From Alkalicoccobacillus plakortidis (GTDB lineage Bacteria; Bacillota; Bacilli; Bacillales; Bacillaceae_D): DNA of 64,000 nt. Where the stretch lies: the NCBI RefSeq assembly GCF_023703085.1, contig NZ_JAMQJY010000001.1, positions 558,001-622,000 on the forward strand, given 5' to 3'. Every line of letters begins with the position of its first letter. Within the stretch, counting starts at the first letter, position 1. The position numbers were made by a program, and so were the translations under genes. The notes under the pieces were generated by a model. It did not search any database, was not told the origin of the DNA, and worked only from the letters and a program-made list of their open reading frames with translations. Positions 1 to 10,218 of this stretch are shown piece after piece.

Positions 1-119
1 GTTTCCAGTTCTGCAATGTATTCTCCTTGGTTCACATGATCGCCCACTTCTTTTAACCATTGGGCAATTGTTCCTTCGGTAATCGATTCAGCTAGTTCTG
101 GTACTTTAATTTCAGTCAT
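1..119 (-). CDS. odhB: 2-oxoglutarate dehydrogenase E2 (dihydrolipoyl succinyltransferase), N-terminal fragment
   Basis: Only the first 39 codons are in the window; the gene runs off its left edge. The start [16 protein letters not shown] is the typical beginning of the lipoyl domain of E2 succinyltransferases, which carry succinyl groups on lipoyl-lysine in the citric acid cycle complex. It begins 15 bases after the odhA stop on the same strand, so odhA and odhB form an operon, as in other Bacillaceae. The lipoylated lysine and the catalytic domain lie outside the window. Confidence 0.93.
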   Translation of the reverse strand, partial: MTEIKVPELAESITEGTIAQWLKEVGDHVNQGEYIAELE

Positions 120-134
120 GTTGGAATGGCCTCC

Positions 135-2975
135 TTAGTTTTTACGAGTAAAAGTCTCGTTTACGATGCGTGATTGTTCTGTTTTGTGTGCAGATGATAC
201 GCCCTCAGCAGGACTAGAACGATACGTGCGTCCTATATAGCTTAACTCTACCTCTTCTGGCAAAATTTCTAGAATACGTGATTCCATAAACGTCCAAGCA
301 CCCATGTTCTTCGGCTCTTCTTGAACCCATTTAACCTCTTGTAGATTAGGGAAACGTTGAAGAAGTTCTCTAATAGTACGACGAGGGAATGGATACAATT
401 CTTCCACTCTAGCAATGTGAAGCCAACTCGTATCTTCGTCTTTATTTTTCGATAGATAATCGTTCATTTCTACTCCAATTTTGCCGCTACATAAGGCAAC
501 ACGCTGCACTTTTTCAGCATCTGCTCCAGTTGTTGTGTGCTCAAGAACAGGGTTAAACTCTCCGTCTGTAAACTCAACTGGCTTAGATGAAGCAGCCTTA
601 TTACGTAACAAGCTTTTTGGCGTCATAATCACTAATGGCCGAACTGCATTTTTCTGTAGAATCGCAGCTTGACGACGAAGAATATGGAAATATTGAGCGG
701 CAGTTGTGCAGTTCGCAATTGTCCAGTTATTCTCAGCAGCCATTAACAAGAAACGCTCAAGTCTGGCACTTGAATGCTCTGGTCCCATTCCTTCATAACC
801 ATGAGGAAGCAATAATACTAGTCCAGATTTTTGACCCCATTTTGCACGAGCTGCAGAAACCCACTGATCAAGCATCACCTGTGCACCATTACTAAAGTCT
901 CCAAATTGAGCTTCCCAAAGGACAAGTGTTTCAGGTGAAAAGACATTATAGCCATATTCATACCCTACAGCTGCTTGCTCTGATAATGGTGAATTATAGA
1001 TAGAGAAAGAAGCCGCTCCATCTTCAAATTCATGAAGTGGTGTAATCGTGTCATTTGTTTCACGATCATGCAGAACCGCATGTCTATGAGCAAATGTTCC
1101 TCGTTCAGTATCTTGACCAGTTAGTCGAATTGGTGTCCCGTCTGCAATGATTGTAGCAAAAGCAAGGTACTCACCTAAGCCCCAATCTAATGATCCGTTT
1201 TCAGAGAACGCATCCAAACGACGATGTAAGATTTTCTCCAATTTCTGATTGGGTTTAAATCCTTCTGGCCAATTTAACAATTGTTCATTGATTGATTTTA
1301 AGCGGTCAAACTCAACCTGTGTTTTTACTTTTGGTAACCCATTAACAATAAAATCAGGTGGAGATAACTCTTGTTTGTTCTCCGATTTTTTGTTGGACAC
1401 TTGATCGTACTCTTCTTGTAAGAGTTTTGCTTGCTCTTGATCAAGTTGGTTACCGTAATCCGCTTTTACTGTTTGTGACCCTTCAAGCTGACGAGCATAA
1501 ATCTCACGTACAGTTGGATGTTTGCGGATTTCGTTATATAATACCGGCTGCGTAACAGCAGGCTCATCTCCCTCATTGTGTCCATAGCGCCGATAACCAA
1601 TAAGATCAATTAGGAAGTCTTTTTTGAATCTTTTTCTGTATTCAATGGCAAGCTTTGTTACCTTCACACAGGCTTCTGCATCATCTGCATTGACATGGAC
1701 GATCGGGATCTCAAATCCTTTTGCAGGATCACTTGCATATGTAGTTGACCTAGAATCAAAGATTTCCGTTGTATAGCCAATGTTGTTATTTGCAATAATG
1801 TGCAGGCTTCCACCAATTTGGTAGCCATTAAGACGGCTTAAATTTAGTGTTTCCGTTACAACACCTTGACCTGGAAATGCTGCATCTCCATGGATAAGAA
1901 TGGCAAGTGCTTTCGTCACATCTTGTTTCGGTTCACCTTTTTCAGAACGATCTTCCTGTGCTGCACGGGCAAAACCTTCCACAATTGGACTCACAAATTC
2001 AAGATGACTTGGATTATTTGCAAGTGTAACAGTAGCCGAATGTTGATCTTTTTCAACTGAACGATTTGCACCTAAATGATACTTCACATCACCCGTCCAT
2101 CCGTAGTTCAATTCTTCAGATCCTTCAGTTGGCGCTGTGTTTTCTTTAGGCGCTTGCAAAAATTCAGAGAATATCATATTGTAAGGCTTTCCAAGAGTAT
2201 GTGCCAAAACATTTAGGCGTCCTCTATGAGCCATCCCAATTAGTATATTTTCAGTTCCTTTTGAGATTGATTGATCAATTGATTCATCAAGTATTGGAAC
2301 AAGTGTGTCAAGACCTTCGATTGAAAAACGCTTTTGGCCAACAAATGTGCGATGAATAAATTTTTCAAAGCCTTCTACCTCTGTTAAACGTTTAAGAAGC
2401 TCTTTCTTTTTGTCTGTTGACAAATCTTCAGAAAGCTCACCAGACTCTACAGCATGTCGTAACCAAATTCGTTCCTCTTCGTCTTGAACATGTTCAAATT
2501 CAAATGCTGTTGTTTTTGTATATTGATTCTTCAGGTGCTCAATCACTTCGTATCCATTTCGTAAATGAGCAGGTGCATGATTCATTAATAATGGGACTGG
2601 AATTCTCAACAAATCTTCTTTAGTTAAATCAAAACGTTCCAAACTTATAAATTCATCACTTAATTCTGAACGTAGAATAGGATTAATTGCAGAAACCAAA
2701 TGGCCTTTTGCTCGAATCATATCAGCTAATTTTACTGCGCTTACTACCTTTGTCATCATGTCCGGATCTAGCGCATTTCCTGACTGATTCTGTGAACCTT
2801 TGGCCGAATCTATTTGCGTGGGAGGCGGACCCCATAATTCAAATTTCTCACGTAGATCTGGATCAACAGAATTGGCATCTTTTAAAAATTCATCATACAG
2901 TTCAATCACAACGCCAAGATTGGGACCATGAAATCCTTGCCACGGCGCTTCCTGGTTATTCTCCTTGCTGGACAT
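135..2975 (-). CDS. odhA: 2-oxoglutarate dehydrogenase E1 component
   Basis: This 946-residue protein is full length for the family. It is the thiamin-diphosphate-dependent decarboxylase that oxidises 2-oxoglutarate and passes the succinyl group to OdhB. Visible family signatures include GMAHRGRLN (residues 247-255) and [10 protein letters not shown] (362-371), both in the cofactor-binding half, and a C-terminal transketolase-like pyrimidine-binding region. The ATG is preceded by a GGAGG-type ribosome site within AGGAGGTTATTATCAC. It is the first gene of the odhAB operon; a 267-base AT-rich leader region lies upstream. The reading frame is intact throughout. Confidence 0.97.
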   Translation of the reverse strand: MSSKENNQEAPWQGFHGPNLGVVIELYDEFLKDANSVDPDLREKFELWGPPPTQIDSAKGSQNQSGNALDPDMMTKVVSAVKLADMIRAKGHLVSAINPILRSELSDEFISLERFDLTKEDLLRIPVPLLMNHAPAHLRNGYEVIEHLKNQYTKTTAFEFEHVQDEEERIWLRHAVESGELSEDLSTDKKKELLKRLTEVEGFEKFIHRTFVGQKRFSIEGLDTLVPILDESIDQSISKGTENILIGMAHRGRLNVLAHTLGKPYNMIFSEFLQAPKENTAPTEGSEELNYGWTGDVKYHLGANRSVEKDQHSATVTLANNPSHLEFVSPIVEGFARAAQEDRSEKGEPKQDVTKALAILIHGDAAFPGQGVVTETLNLSRLNGYQIGGSLHIIANNNIGYTTEIFDSRSTTYASDPAKGFEIPIVHVNADDAEACVKVTKLAIEYRKRFKKDFLIDLIGYRRYGHNEGDEPAVTQPVLYNEIRKHPTVREIYARQLEGSQTVKADYGNQLDQEQAKLLQEEYDQVSNKKSENKQELSPPDFIVNGLPKVKTQVEFDRLKSINEQLLNWPEGFKPNQKLEKILHRRLDAFSENGSLDWGLGEYLAFATIIADGTPIRLTGQDTERGTFAHRHAVLHDRETNDTITPLHEFEDGAASFSIYNSPLSEQAAVGYEYGYNVFSPETLVLWEAQFGDFSNGAQVMLDQWVSAARAKWGQKSGLVLLLPHGYEGMGPEHSSARLERFLLMAAENNWTIANCTTAAQYFHILRRQAAILQKNAVRPLVIMTPKSLLRNKAASSKPVEFTDGEFNPVLEHTTTGADAEKVQRVALCSGKIGVEMNDYLSKNKDEDTSWLHIARVEELYPFPRRTIRELLQRFPNLQEVKWVQEEPKNMGAWTFMESRILEILPEEVELSYIGRTYRSSPAEGVSSAHKTEQSRIVNETFTRKN

Positions 2976-3242
2976 GTGATAATAACCTCCTAAGAAACTT
3001 TTCTTCTATCAACAGTTACCGATAAATTTTGCAACGCTTACACAAATAGTTTACCACGATTCCTGTTTGCACTCAAAGAAAACACGAAATTTGTTGTAAA
3101 ATAGCTCAGCGCTCGCAACAACCCCTAAAATTGTACGACTTTTTGTTTAGAAAATCTAGCATTTCTTTAAAGTTTTTCTGAAAATTAGGCTTTCTACAAT
3201 CAACGCATTTGTCAAAAAGTGTCGAACGTATAAAATTGTCAC

Positions 3243-3536
3243 TCAATAAGGTATACGTTGTGTTTGGAACCAATTCATTATTTGATCTTTTTCAGTTTGG
3301 GTAAACTGAAATAATGAACTAGTAGTGCCCTCTTCTAATAGAACAATTTGAAGTGGCTCATTCTCCATATTTACGATTAATAAGACTGTTATATCAAGAC
3401 GCGAGATCTGTTCATTGTCTGTTTTATAATCCACAGCTAACTCATAATGCGTCCATTGACCAACCCGTAGTCGTTTTATTTCTTTAATAGAATCAAACGT
3501 TATCTCAGAATACCGTTCAAACAACAAATCAATCAT
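3243..3536 (-). CDS. Hypothetical protein of 97 residues
   Basis: I do not recognise this family. The product is a small acidic soluble protein starting MIDLLFERYSE, with no membrane segment or signal peptide. I chose this ATG over upstream in-frame starts because AAAGGGAG lies seven bases before it, whereas the longer version would translate through a terminator-like hairpin. A TATAAT-type -10 box lies about 110 bases upstream near 3637. The gene diverges from the 3735 gene. The hairpin in its leader suggests premature termination control. Confidence 0.6.
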   Translation of the reverse strand: MIDLLFERYSEITFDSIKEIKRLRVGQWTHYELAVDYKTDNEQISRLDITVLLIVNMENEPLQIVLLEEGTTSSLFQFTQTEKDQIMNWFQTQRIPY

Positions 3537-3554
3537 GTATCTCTCCCTTTCCAT

Positions 3555-3579
3555 AAAAACAGGGTCCAAGTCAGGACCC
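3555..3579 (-). terminator. Terminator-like hairpin in the 5' leader of the 3243-3536 gene
   Basis: On the minus strand GGGTCC, a six-base loop and GGACCC are followed by TGTTTTT. The hairpin ends about ten bases before the ribosome site of the downstream gene. No minus-strand gene lies immediately upstream that it could terminate, so it looks like an attenuator rather than an end-of-gene terminator. A short in-frame TTG-started extension would run across it. Confidence 0.5.
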
Positions 3580-3734
3580 AAGGCTTGAAGTTACTAATAG
3601 TTCTTTCTAGACTCCTTTTTATCTGTACACTATTATACGTTAAAGGAACAATCCAAGTAAAACAATAGCTATAATATGTGCATAATAAATCGACATCTGG
3701 TGAAACTATTTGGATGAAAAAGGAGGGGCTATAG

Positions 3735-3965
3735 TTGGAACAATATTTACTTATGCAAGACTCCAATAGTCCATGTTTGGTGATCGTCGATACGGTAAAT
3801 GGACGTTATGCAGTTAGAAATGCAGATACTACTGGTCTGACTTTTTCAAACGGTGAAGAAGCGTTAGCCTGGATTCAACAGAATTGGCACTCGAATCTGT
3901 TTGTTAACCCAGAGGAATACAGCCACCTAATACAAGCAATCCAACAAGAACTTATTTCTTCTTAA
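3735..3965 (+). CDS. Hypothetical protein of 76 residues
   Basis: The product is a small soluble protein, MEQYLLMQDSNSPCLVIV..., that I cannot assign to a characterised family. It starts with TTG, supported by a strong AAAAGGAGGGG ribosome site eight bases upstream. Its 3' end overlaps the convergent methyltransferase gene by 14 bases, so the two stop codons interlock. It is divergent from the 97-residue gene at 3243. Confidence 0.65.
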   Translation: MEQYLLMQDSNSPCLVIVDTVNGRYAVRNADTTGLTFSNGEEALAWIQQNWHSNLFVNPEEYSHLIQAIQQELISS

Positions 3966-4965
3966 AAACAAGTACGTACCATCCGCCTTCCCGAATGACT
4001 GGTATGCATGATAGTTGGATAAAGCCTGTCTGTTTTGCGTATGATAGCAGTTCTTTTTCCGTCGGGACCGGATACATCTCTTCATGTGCAGACATAAAAC
4101 TATTAAACCCTGAAGCAAATCGCTGTCCATGCTTAGAGCTGACAAGTGGTGACATGATTAAAAGATAGCCTTTTTTAACAAGCAATTGTTTTGCTCTCTT
4201 GAATAATTGTAAGCGATCTTCAAATGAAAAATAATAGAAGAGATTATTCATCATTAATAGATCATATTGATCCTGATCTACATAATTCATAAAATCAGCT
4301 TGGATAATTGATATATCGGTTCCCTTCGCTTTTTCAAGCGCCTTTTTTTGCACGTCTGGATCTGCTTCAATTCCAGTCAGATTTATGTCAGGAAATTTTT
4401 TATGGAGTCGATGCAAATATCCTCCGTGCCCGCATCCAACATCTAAAATCCTTTTCACCTTTTGTTTTTTTACAACGCCAACGATTTTGGGGAACATTAC
4501 AGATTCAAGTAAACCAGAAGTTTCGGCAACCGTGTGCCCAATATCTTCTTCTAAGATTTTAATTTCATCACCTTGGAGTAAGTTACGGTAAGTTAGAAGA
4601 GTTGGGATATGTAATTCCATCATTTCTTTTAGCAAAATTCCGACTGATTGATTACTAGTTTTTGAAAAATAGACAACCATCGTTTTTTTTGATTGTATTT
4701 TTTTTCCACGTTTTTCTTTTAAATGACCTATTGCGAGTCCTACCTCAACCCAACGCTTAAGTAAATCTTCTTTATAAAGGTACCGATTTGCAATCGTATG
4801 AATATCATTTGGTTTCTCAAATGCTTTAAATAGGTCTAGGCTGTATCCTAAGTGTGCATGCCATACTTGCAAAAAAGGTTCATTTTTTTTCATCCATTTT
4901 CTAGCCTGCCATAATCTTTTGTATTCAGCTATCACACTTTTCTCTCCCATCAATTGATGCATCAT
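3952..4965 (-). CDS. Class I SAM-dependent methyltransferase
   Basis: The 337-residue protein has a C-terminal Rossmann methyltransferase domain. Motif I reads ILDVGCGHGGYL near residue 195, followed by an acidic residue in GIEADP and a motif IV-like LLMMNNLFYYF. The N-terminal 150 residues are mostly helical, as in O-methyltransferases and polyketide-type methyltransferases, and probably carry dimerisation or substrate contacts. The substrate cannot be inferred. The start is uncertain: the annotated ATG has only a weak SD sequence, and a GTG eleven codons downstream after GGGAG is an alternative. Confidence 0.75.
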   Translation of the reverse strand: MMHQLMGEKSVIAEYKRLWQARKWMKKNEPFLQVWHAHLGYSLDLFKAFEKPNDIHTIANRYLYKEDLLKRWVEVGLAIGHLKEKRGKKIQSKKTMVVYFSKTSNQSVGILLKEMMELHIPTLLTYRNLLQGDEIKILEEDIGHTVAETSGLLESVMFPKIVGVVKKQKVKRILDVGCGHGGYLHRLHKKFPDINLTGIEADPDVQKKALEKAKGTDISIIQADFMNYVDQDQYDLLMMNNLFYYFSFEDRLQLFKRAKQLLVKKGYLLIMSPLVSSKHGQRFASGFNSFMSAHEEMYPVPTEKELLSYAKQTGFIQLSCIPVIREGGWYVLVFKKK

Positions 4966-5093
4966 TATTAGTTATCCATTCCCAAACCTCACTAAATCGA
5001 AACCGACGCTAGATTGTCGCTTTTCTTCTATTACCTGACGAGATATAATGAAGATTCAAATTGACTATGTATAACTTAAAGGATGACTGTATT

Positions 5094-5709
5094 ATGAAAA
5101 GACTCGTATTTTTTGTATTAGCAGGCATGATTGCGTTAATTGCGCTGTTTATCTATTTATTTGACTCAAATAATCAAGTCAGACAAATAACATATAAAAC
5201 GGTTATTGGTCAGCATCAAATCCCAGAAAAGTTTGTGCCAGTTTATGAGGAAGCTGCTGAAGAATACGATATTCCATGGCAACTACTTGCGGCAGTCCAT
5301 CGTGTTGAAACGATATTCTCGACAATGAATCCAATGGAAAGTCCTGTTGGCGCACTTGGTCCTTTTCAGTTTATGCCTAGAACGTGGGTTGGCTTGGTCT
5401 CATCCAGGTGGAGATGTTGGTGAGTTGGATGATGATGTAGATATTACTGACCCTGAGCTCATTAGTGAACATAATGGGTATGGTATGGATGTGTCGGGAA
5501 ATGGTGTAGCCGATCCTTTTGATATTTGGGATTCAGCCTATGCTGCAGCTTCCTTTCTTGCGGACCACGGTGCTGAAGAAGGCGACTTGGAGGGAGCGTT
5601 ATTTTCCTATAACAGAAGTGATGACTATGTAAATGAAGTGATGAGTTATTACAACGCCTATATTGAAAACTATGAATTGATTACCATTCCACTGGATAAA
5701 GAAGAGTAA
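5094..5709 (+). pseudogene. Lytic transglycosylase-like cell wall protein, frameshifted
   Basis: The gene encodes an N-terminal membrane anchor (MKRLVFFVLAGMIALIALF) and a lysozyme-like SLT domain that cleaves peptidoglycan. The catalytic-region motif ALGPFQFMPRTWVG is visible. The frame then breaks: after TWVG the downstream frame continues WSHPGGDVGELDDDVD and on to the natural end. One extra T in GCTTGG at 5392-5397 accounts for it; removing it restores TWVGWSHPG, a known pattern in this family. The ATG follows AAAGGATG. Because the same indel occurs in essential genes here, a sequence error is more likely than true decay. Confidence 0.75.
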
Positions 5710-5736
5710 TATCTAAAAGTTGGAAATTGTTAAAAA

Positions 5737-5880
5737 GAGGCCGGGAAAGAAATATACGTGTAAACGATAAAGACGAATCAACCATTTAAAATTTTCAGGT
5801 TGATTCGTCTTTTTATTTTTAATTTAAGTAGCAGGTGATGATCGGCGGGGTATCTCCGCTCCCGGGACGGCTCCAAGCCT
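5737..5880 (+). repeat. Intergenic terminator-palindrome element, copy 1
   Basis: This element lies between the convergent transglycosylase and lipoprotein genes. It begins with GAGGCCGGGA at 5737, related to the end motif of the copies near 23580 and 51421. A perfect 13-base stem follows (5771-5783 with 5798-5810) ending in a T-run, which is a good intrinsic terminator for the upstream gene. Beyond it, CTCCGCTCCCGGGA near 5846-5862 matches the edge of the palindromic core seen in other copies, but the rest of the core is degenerate. Confidence 0.65.
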
Positions 5881-5979
5881 AATCTGGATAACGCAACCTC
5901 ATTTCAACAGCTCAATCCAGCAAAGTGGTGAGATGGATCATTATCGTTTTCTACTCATTTGTTGTCCCCTACTTACACC

Positions 5980-6156
5980 TTATTGATTTGTATAAACAGG
6001 ATCTTCGTCTTGCTCTTCTACTTCTACGGGTGGAATATATGATGGTTCATTTTTAATTTGAATTTGTTTTTCATTTGAACCTTTTTGACCAATGTCCGGA
6101 AGAGAACAGCCTGTTAATAAAACTGAAACAATTAATCCAATTATAAATCGCTTCAA
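5980..6156 (-). CDS. Small lipoprotein of 58 residues
   Basis: A TTG-started reading frame with AGAGAGGG as ribosome site encodes a short positively charged start (KRF), a hydrophobic stretch and the lipobox LLTGC, with the acylated cysteine at residue 17. The mature part is about 40 residues, polar and acidic (VEVEEQDEDP). This is the layout of a secreted, membrane-anchored lipoprotein of unknown role. It lies 18 bases downstream of the GGDEF gene on the same strand, so it may be cotranscribed with it. Confidence 0.6.
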   Translation of the reverse strand: MKRFIIGLIVSVLLTGCSLPDIGQKGSNEKQIQIKNEPSYIPPVEVEEQDEDPVYTNQ

Positions 6157-6174
6157 TAGAACCCTCTCTTTTCA

Positions 6175-7684
6175 TTAAGCCTTAACCCTAAAAGGTTTTT
6201 CTCGTTTTTTATTTGAATACATAGATTGGTCTGCACGATGTATTAATTCATCAATTGTATCATGCATACCTTTCTCAAAAAAGGAAAATCCGCAGCTTAC
6301 AGAAACTGAAAAAGAAAAATCCACAGTTTGATTTATTTGCTCAATCTCAGCTTGCATGTCACTCCATTTTTCTTTCCCTTGCTCCAATTTACAATTAGTG
6401 AATACTAAAACAAACTCATCCCCACCATAACGAAAAAACAAATCCTCAGGAGACTTATTAAGCTCGATCACATACGCAATGGTCTGAATTAATAAATCTC
6501 CATCTGCGTGACCAAATTGATCATTCACATACTTAAGATTGTTCACATCTAAGAAACAAATAACAACCCCTGCATGAGCTGCATTCTCCAAAATAGTTTG
6601 CAAATAAACCATTCCACTCCTTCGATTTAAACAACCAGTTAAACCATCTTTAGAAGCATGTTGAATTAAATCCTGTTCTGATTCTTTCATAATTGAAATA
6701 TCTGAGAAGCCAATCATGAAACAAGTTTCATTATGAAAAGAAACTACTTCTCCATTCATTAATAACCATCGTTTATGCCCATTCATCAATTGCTCTACAA
6801 ATATATAATCTTTACAACTGCCTTCTTCTTTTACTCTACTTAAAAAAATAGTCATTTCATCATTCACAGAAAATATCGTATGAATAGTGTAACTAGAACG
6901 ATGATCCTCTTCAAAAAATCTATGAGCTTTTTGATTCATTAATAGAACTCTTTTATCTTCAGCTCTAAGCATCAGCAACGGGTAAGGGTTGACTTCAAAT
7001 AAACTACGAAAGCTCTCTTCACTTTGTTGTAGATCCTTCTCTTTTAGGAAGGTGTTTTTCCGATAAAAATAATAGATGAAAGCAATTAAAATAGAAATAC
7101 CCATCGCAGCCGTTGTATTTATGACTTTAATTAATATAGCAGAATCTGATACATTCGTATGGTATAACAGTAGAATAAATAGACTTTGAATTGGTACGAT
7201 AATCATACCTAAATAAAGAGGATGTAAAACAAATAGTGTTGCTATGCCCATCATAATCACAATATAGGAATCTACATTGCCTGATAAACCCTCACTGTTT
7301 ATAGAACCTAACATCCCGATTAGTAAATAGAAGCCTACAAAGCCATATAAAATATATGAGCTAAACCTGCTTTGATAAAAACATGTATTTCTATATCGTT
7401 TAAATTGATAAGTACTTATAAACCACAAGGATGTGAAAAGACATAGCATGTGAATACCTATTAATCGCCAAAATGCTTCTGTCCCTCCTACTTCATCATA
7501 TAAACGCATATCCATAAATACATAGAGTGGCGAAACCAAAACGAGTACCCAACAAAATATGTAAGCGAACATAGGCTAATTTCATTTCTTCTACTTTAAA
7601 AAGAGCTAGCGAGGAAGAATGAGTCCGATGATGTGTAGTAAAGTGAAGTAGACGACCAATAAACAGTGATAAAAATTGTGTCAT
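6175..7684 (-). pseudogene. Membrane PAS-GGDEF diguanylate cyclase, probable frameshift near the N-terminus
   Basis: The downstream frame encodes several transmembrane helices, a PAS-like sensor domain beginning around EESFRSLFEVNPYP, and a C-terminal GGDEF domain with intact FRYGGDEFVLVF, so synthesis of cyclic di-GMP is expected. The usual RxxD inhibitory site before GGDEF is absent (NKSPED). The best ribosome site (AGGAGGATTAGCAG) precedes an ATG at 7684, whose frame reads MTQFLSLFIGRLL and joins the main frame only if one base is removed near 7548-7560. The alternative ATG at 7572 has no visible SD. Either the sequence carries one extra base there or a short upstream frame overlaps the gene. 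Confidence 0.7.
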
Positions 7685-7842
7685 CTGCTAATCCTCCTAA
7701 ATTGATGTGTACATATATTTTACTATACTATCGGCTTTGTTTAGCGTATTTTTTAGACTGTGCATCCATATCACTCGAAATCGTTCTAGTAACCATGGTA
7801 TAGTGTTCAAGTATTTAAAATTTTGTTTAGGGGTTGAATTCA

Positions 7843-8667
7843 ATGGAGTTTGTAACGTTAAATAATGGACTTAAAATGCCTCAATTAGGGTTTGGTGTAT
7901 GGCAGGTTCCAGATGAAGAAGCAACACCTGCAGTGAAAAATGCCCTTGAAGTTGGGTATCGTTCAATTGACACAGCGATGATCTATCGAAATGAAAAAGG
8001 CGTTGGCGAAGCGTTAAAGGAAGCAAACGTAGATCGCTCAGACCTATTTATTACAACAAAAGTATGGAACAGTGATCAAGGATATGATGCAACAATCAAG
8101 GCTTTTGATGAAAGCTTGGAGCGTCTTGGTTTAGATTATGTTGATCTTTACCTAATCCACTGGCCTACTCCAATGTATGATACGTATGTAGATACATACA
8201 AAGCGATGGAAACGCTTTACAAAGAAGGTCGAGTTAAAGCCATTGGTGTATGTAACTTTGAAATTGAGCATTTACAACGTTTACTTGATGAATGTGAAAT
8301 CGTACCTGTATTGAATCAAATTGAGTGTCATCCTTACCTAGCGCAAAATGAATTAAAGGATTTCTGTGCGAAACATAACATATTTGTAGAAGCTTGGAGC
8401 CCTCTCATGCAAGGTGGCGATGTGTTAACCGATTCCACTGTCGTTGAAATCGCAAAAGCACACGAAAAAACACCTGCACAAGTCGTATTACGTTGGCACT
8501 TACAGAATGACTCTATCGTTATACCTAAGTCGGTTACACCTTCTCGTATCGAAGAAAATTTTGATGTATTTGATTTTAGTTTAACGGATGAAGAACAACA
8601 AAAATTAAATGCACTTGATAATGGAACAAGACGTGGTGCACATCCGAATGATATGGATAAACGTTAA
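7843..8667 (+). CDS. Aldo/keto reductase (AKR5-like)
   Basis: This 274-residue TIM-barrel NAD(P)H oxidoreductase reduces aldehydes or ketones. The catalytic tetrad is visible as D43, Y48, K73 and H106, and the cofactor-binding IPKSVTPSRI is near the C-terminus. It resembles the Bacillus YvgN/YtbE group of glyoxal and methylglyoxal reductases, but the substrate is inference. The ATG at 7843 was preferred over the in-frame TTG at 7834 because AGGGG lies nine bases before it. A strong terminator follows. Confidence 0.88.
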   Translation: MEFVTLNNGLKMPQLGFGVWQVPDEEATPAVKNALEVGYRSIDTAMIYRNEKGVGEALKEANVDRSDLFITTKVWNSDQGYDATIKAFDESLERLGLDYVDLYLIHWPTPMYDTYVDTYKAMETLYKEGRVKAIGVCNFEIEHLQRLLDECEIVPVLNQIECHPYLAQNELKDFCAKHNIFVEAWSPLMQGGDVLTDSTVVEIAKAHEKTPAQVVLRWHLQNDSIVIPKSVTPSRIEENFDVFDFSLTDEEQQKLNALDNGTRRGAHPNDMDKR

Positions 8668-8679
8668 TTGCAACAAAAA

Positions 8680-8715
8680 AAGAACCGAAGCACATTGATG
8701 CCTCGGTTCTTTTTT
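8680..8715 (+). terminator. Intrinsic terminator after the aldo/keto reductase
   Basis: AAGAACCGA and TCGGTTCTT form a nine-base stem around a 14-base loop, followed by a run of T residues. Confidence 0.9.
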
Positions 8716-8734
8716 ATGAATAAATCATTGCATT

Positions 8735-8755
8735 TGATAATGAATATCATTATTA
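8735..8755 (+). promoter_or_regulatory. Fur box
   Basis: TGATAATGAATATCATTATTA is a near-perfect inverted repeat matching the iron-regulator consensus GATAATGATWATCATTATC. It lies 41 bases upstream of the start of the siderophore-binding lipoprotein gene, so iron repression of that gene is expected. Confidence 0.88.
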
Positions 8756-8796
8756 TATAAGAGTGCTTTCTAAACATCTATATTGGGGGATTTAAC

Positions 8797-9762
8797 TTGA
8801 AAACATTATTCACATATAAGAAATCGCTGACGTTAGCCTTATCAATGACTACTGTTTTTGCTTTGGCAGCTTGTGGCGGTAATGAAGATAACGATCCATC
8901 GGCAAACGATTCCACATCTGACTCTGGTCCACGTGTGATGACTGATGCCTTAGGTAATGAGGTTGAGATTCCAGAAAACCCGGAACGAATACTCGGTTCA
9001 TACTTAGAAGATTACTTAGTCACTTTAGGTGAGACACCTGTTGCCCAGTGGTCTGTCGCAAACGGAACGCAAGTCTATCTTGAAGGTCAACTTGAAGGTG
9101 TACCTACTATTTCGTCTGAACTTCCACCTGAGGAAGTGGCCAGTTTTGACCCTGATCTCATTCTAATTGGTGAAGAAACCCAAGTTGAATCTGGATTATA
9201 TGATCAATATGATCAAATTGCACCAACTTTTGTTTTAGGTGATGAGGTTACAAATGATTGGCGTAAGGCTTTAGCAAAAACAGGTGAAATTCTTGGTAAA
9301 ACAGAAGAAGCTGATCAGGCATTGGCTGATTACGAGGCATTAGTGGATGATACAAAAGAGGATATCCAAGCAGCCATTGGAGAGGATAAAGTAGCTGCAT
9401 TATGGTATGTAGCAGATACCTATTATGCGGTTTCTCCTACCCAATCAAGTGGTGCAACATTGTTTGAAGACCTTGAATTAAACCCTGCTAATGTCAACGC
9501 TAACCTTCCTGAGGATAATGTGGCACAATGGAACCCGGTCACACTTGAATCATTAGCTGAACTTGACGCAGATCACCTAATTTTAGTTAACAGTACAGAA
9601 AGCTCGATTGAAGACATTTTAAATGATCCTGTTTGGGCTAACGTACCTGCTGTAATAAAAAATCAAGTGCATGGTGTTTCGAGAGAATCCACTTGGCTAT
9701 ATACAGGCATTCAAGCTCATACTCAAACGGTTCAACAAGCAAAAGAACTTCTAACGCAATGA
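8797..9762 (+). CDS. Iron-siderophore ABC transporter substrate-binding lipoprotein
   Basis: The 321-residue protein has a lipoprotein signal ending LALAAC with the acylated cysteine at residue 26, an acidic linker, and a periplasmic-binding fold of the FecB/FeuA/YfiY type (VEIPENPERIL, ADHLILVNS). It captures ferric siderophores at the cell surface. It starts with TTG after a GGGGGA ribosome site. No permease or ATPase gene is adjacent, so it must share a transporter encoded elsewhere, as is common in Bacillus. A Fur box upstream and a terminator downstream make it a single-gene, iron-regulated unit. Confidence 0.9.
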   Translation: MKTLFTYKKSLTLALSMTTVFALAACGGNEDNDPSANDSTSDSGPRVMTDALGNEVEIPENPERILGSYLEDYLVTLGETPVAQWSVANGTQVYLEGQLEGVPTISSELPPEEVASFDPDLILIGEETQVESGLYDQYDQIAPTFVLGDEVTNDWRKALAKTGEILGKTEEADQALADYEALVDDTKEDIQAAIGEDKVAALWYVADTYYAVSPTQSSGATLFEDLELNPANVNANLPEDNVAQWNPVTLESLAELDADHLILVNSTESSIEDILNDPVWANVPAVIKNQVHGVSRESTWLYTGIQAHTQTVQQAKELLTQ

Positions 9763-9766
9763 TAAA

Positions 9767-9800
9767 AAAACAATCGTCCTTAGCGGATGATTGTTTTTTT
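9767..9800. terminator. Bidirectional terminator
   Basis: AACAATCGTCC and CGGATGATTGTT form a stem with A-runs on one side and T-runs on the other. It serves the siderophore-binding gene on the plus strand and the sigma-like gene on the minus strand; the latter ends inside it. Confidence 0.85.
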
Positions 9801-10102
9801 CAAGAAAGCATTTGGTGGTTAGTGTGCATTACTTGTAACTTTGTTTCTTTTAGATGACTAATAACTTGTCTACGTGCAGATATATATAGCCATTGACGAT
9901 AGGTCTGGTCTTTTAACTTTGGTCTTTCCTGCCATAGGCGTTTAAATAATTGCTGAATCATTTCTTCCGTCTTGACTTTATCCTTTACTCCTCGGTAAAT
10001 AAACGCATAAAGTGCACGTTCATTTTCGACATACAACTGCTCTAGTGCTTCGGGTTCTTTGTTTCGTATACGTTTACAAATTGGTTGTTTACTTTCTCTC
10101 AT
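9800..10102 (-). CDS. Short sigma-factor-like protein (region 2 only)
   Basis: About 100 residues resemble the core-binding and -10 recognition region of ECF sigma factors: EPEALEQLYVENERALYAFIY, then EEMIQQLFKRLWQERP and a WLYISARRQVISHL tail. There is no region 4 helix-turn-helix; the frame ends at a terminator just after region 2, so this looks like the natural end rather than a break. The start is uncertain: ATG at 10102 follows AGAGGGG by ten bases, and longer in-frame starts exist. It could be a regulator that binds RNA polymerase, or the remnant of a longer sigma factor. Confidence 0.55.
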   Translation of the reverse strand: MRESKQPICKRIRNKEPEALEQLYVENERALYAFIYRGVKDKVKTEEMIQQLFKRLWQERPKLKDQTYRQWLYISARRQVISHLKETKLQVMHTNHQMLS

Positions 10103-10218
10103 AAATGGATTACCCCTCTTGGCCATCTCACAGACTAAGGATGACACAGATGATGCTTGATATCATCTAGGTACCCGTTTCCACAAGAAAGTAAGCCTAA
10201 ATAACAAAATAAATAACC

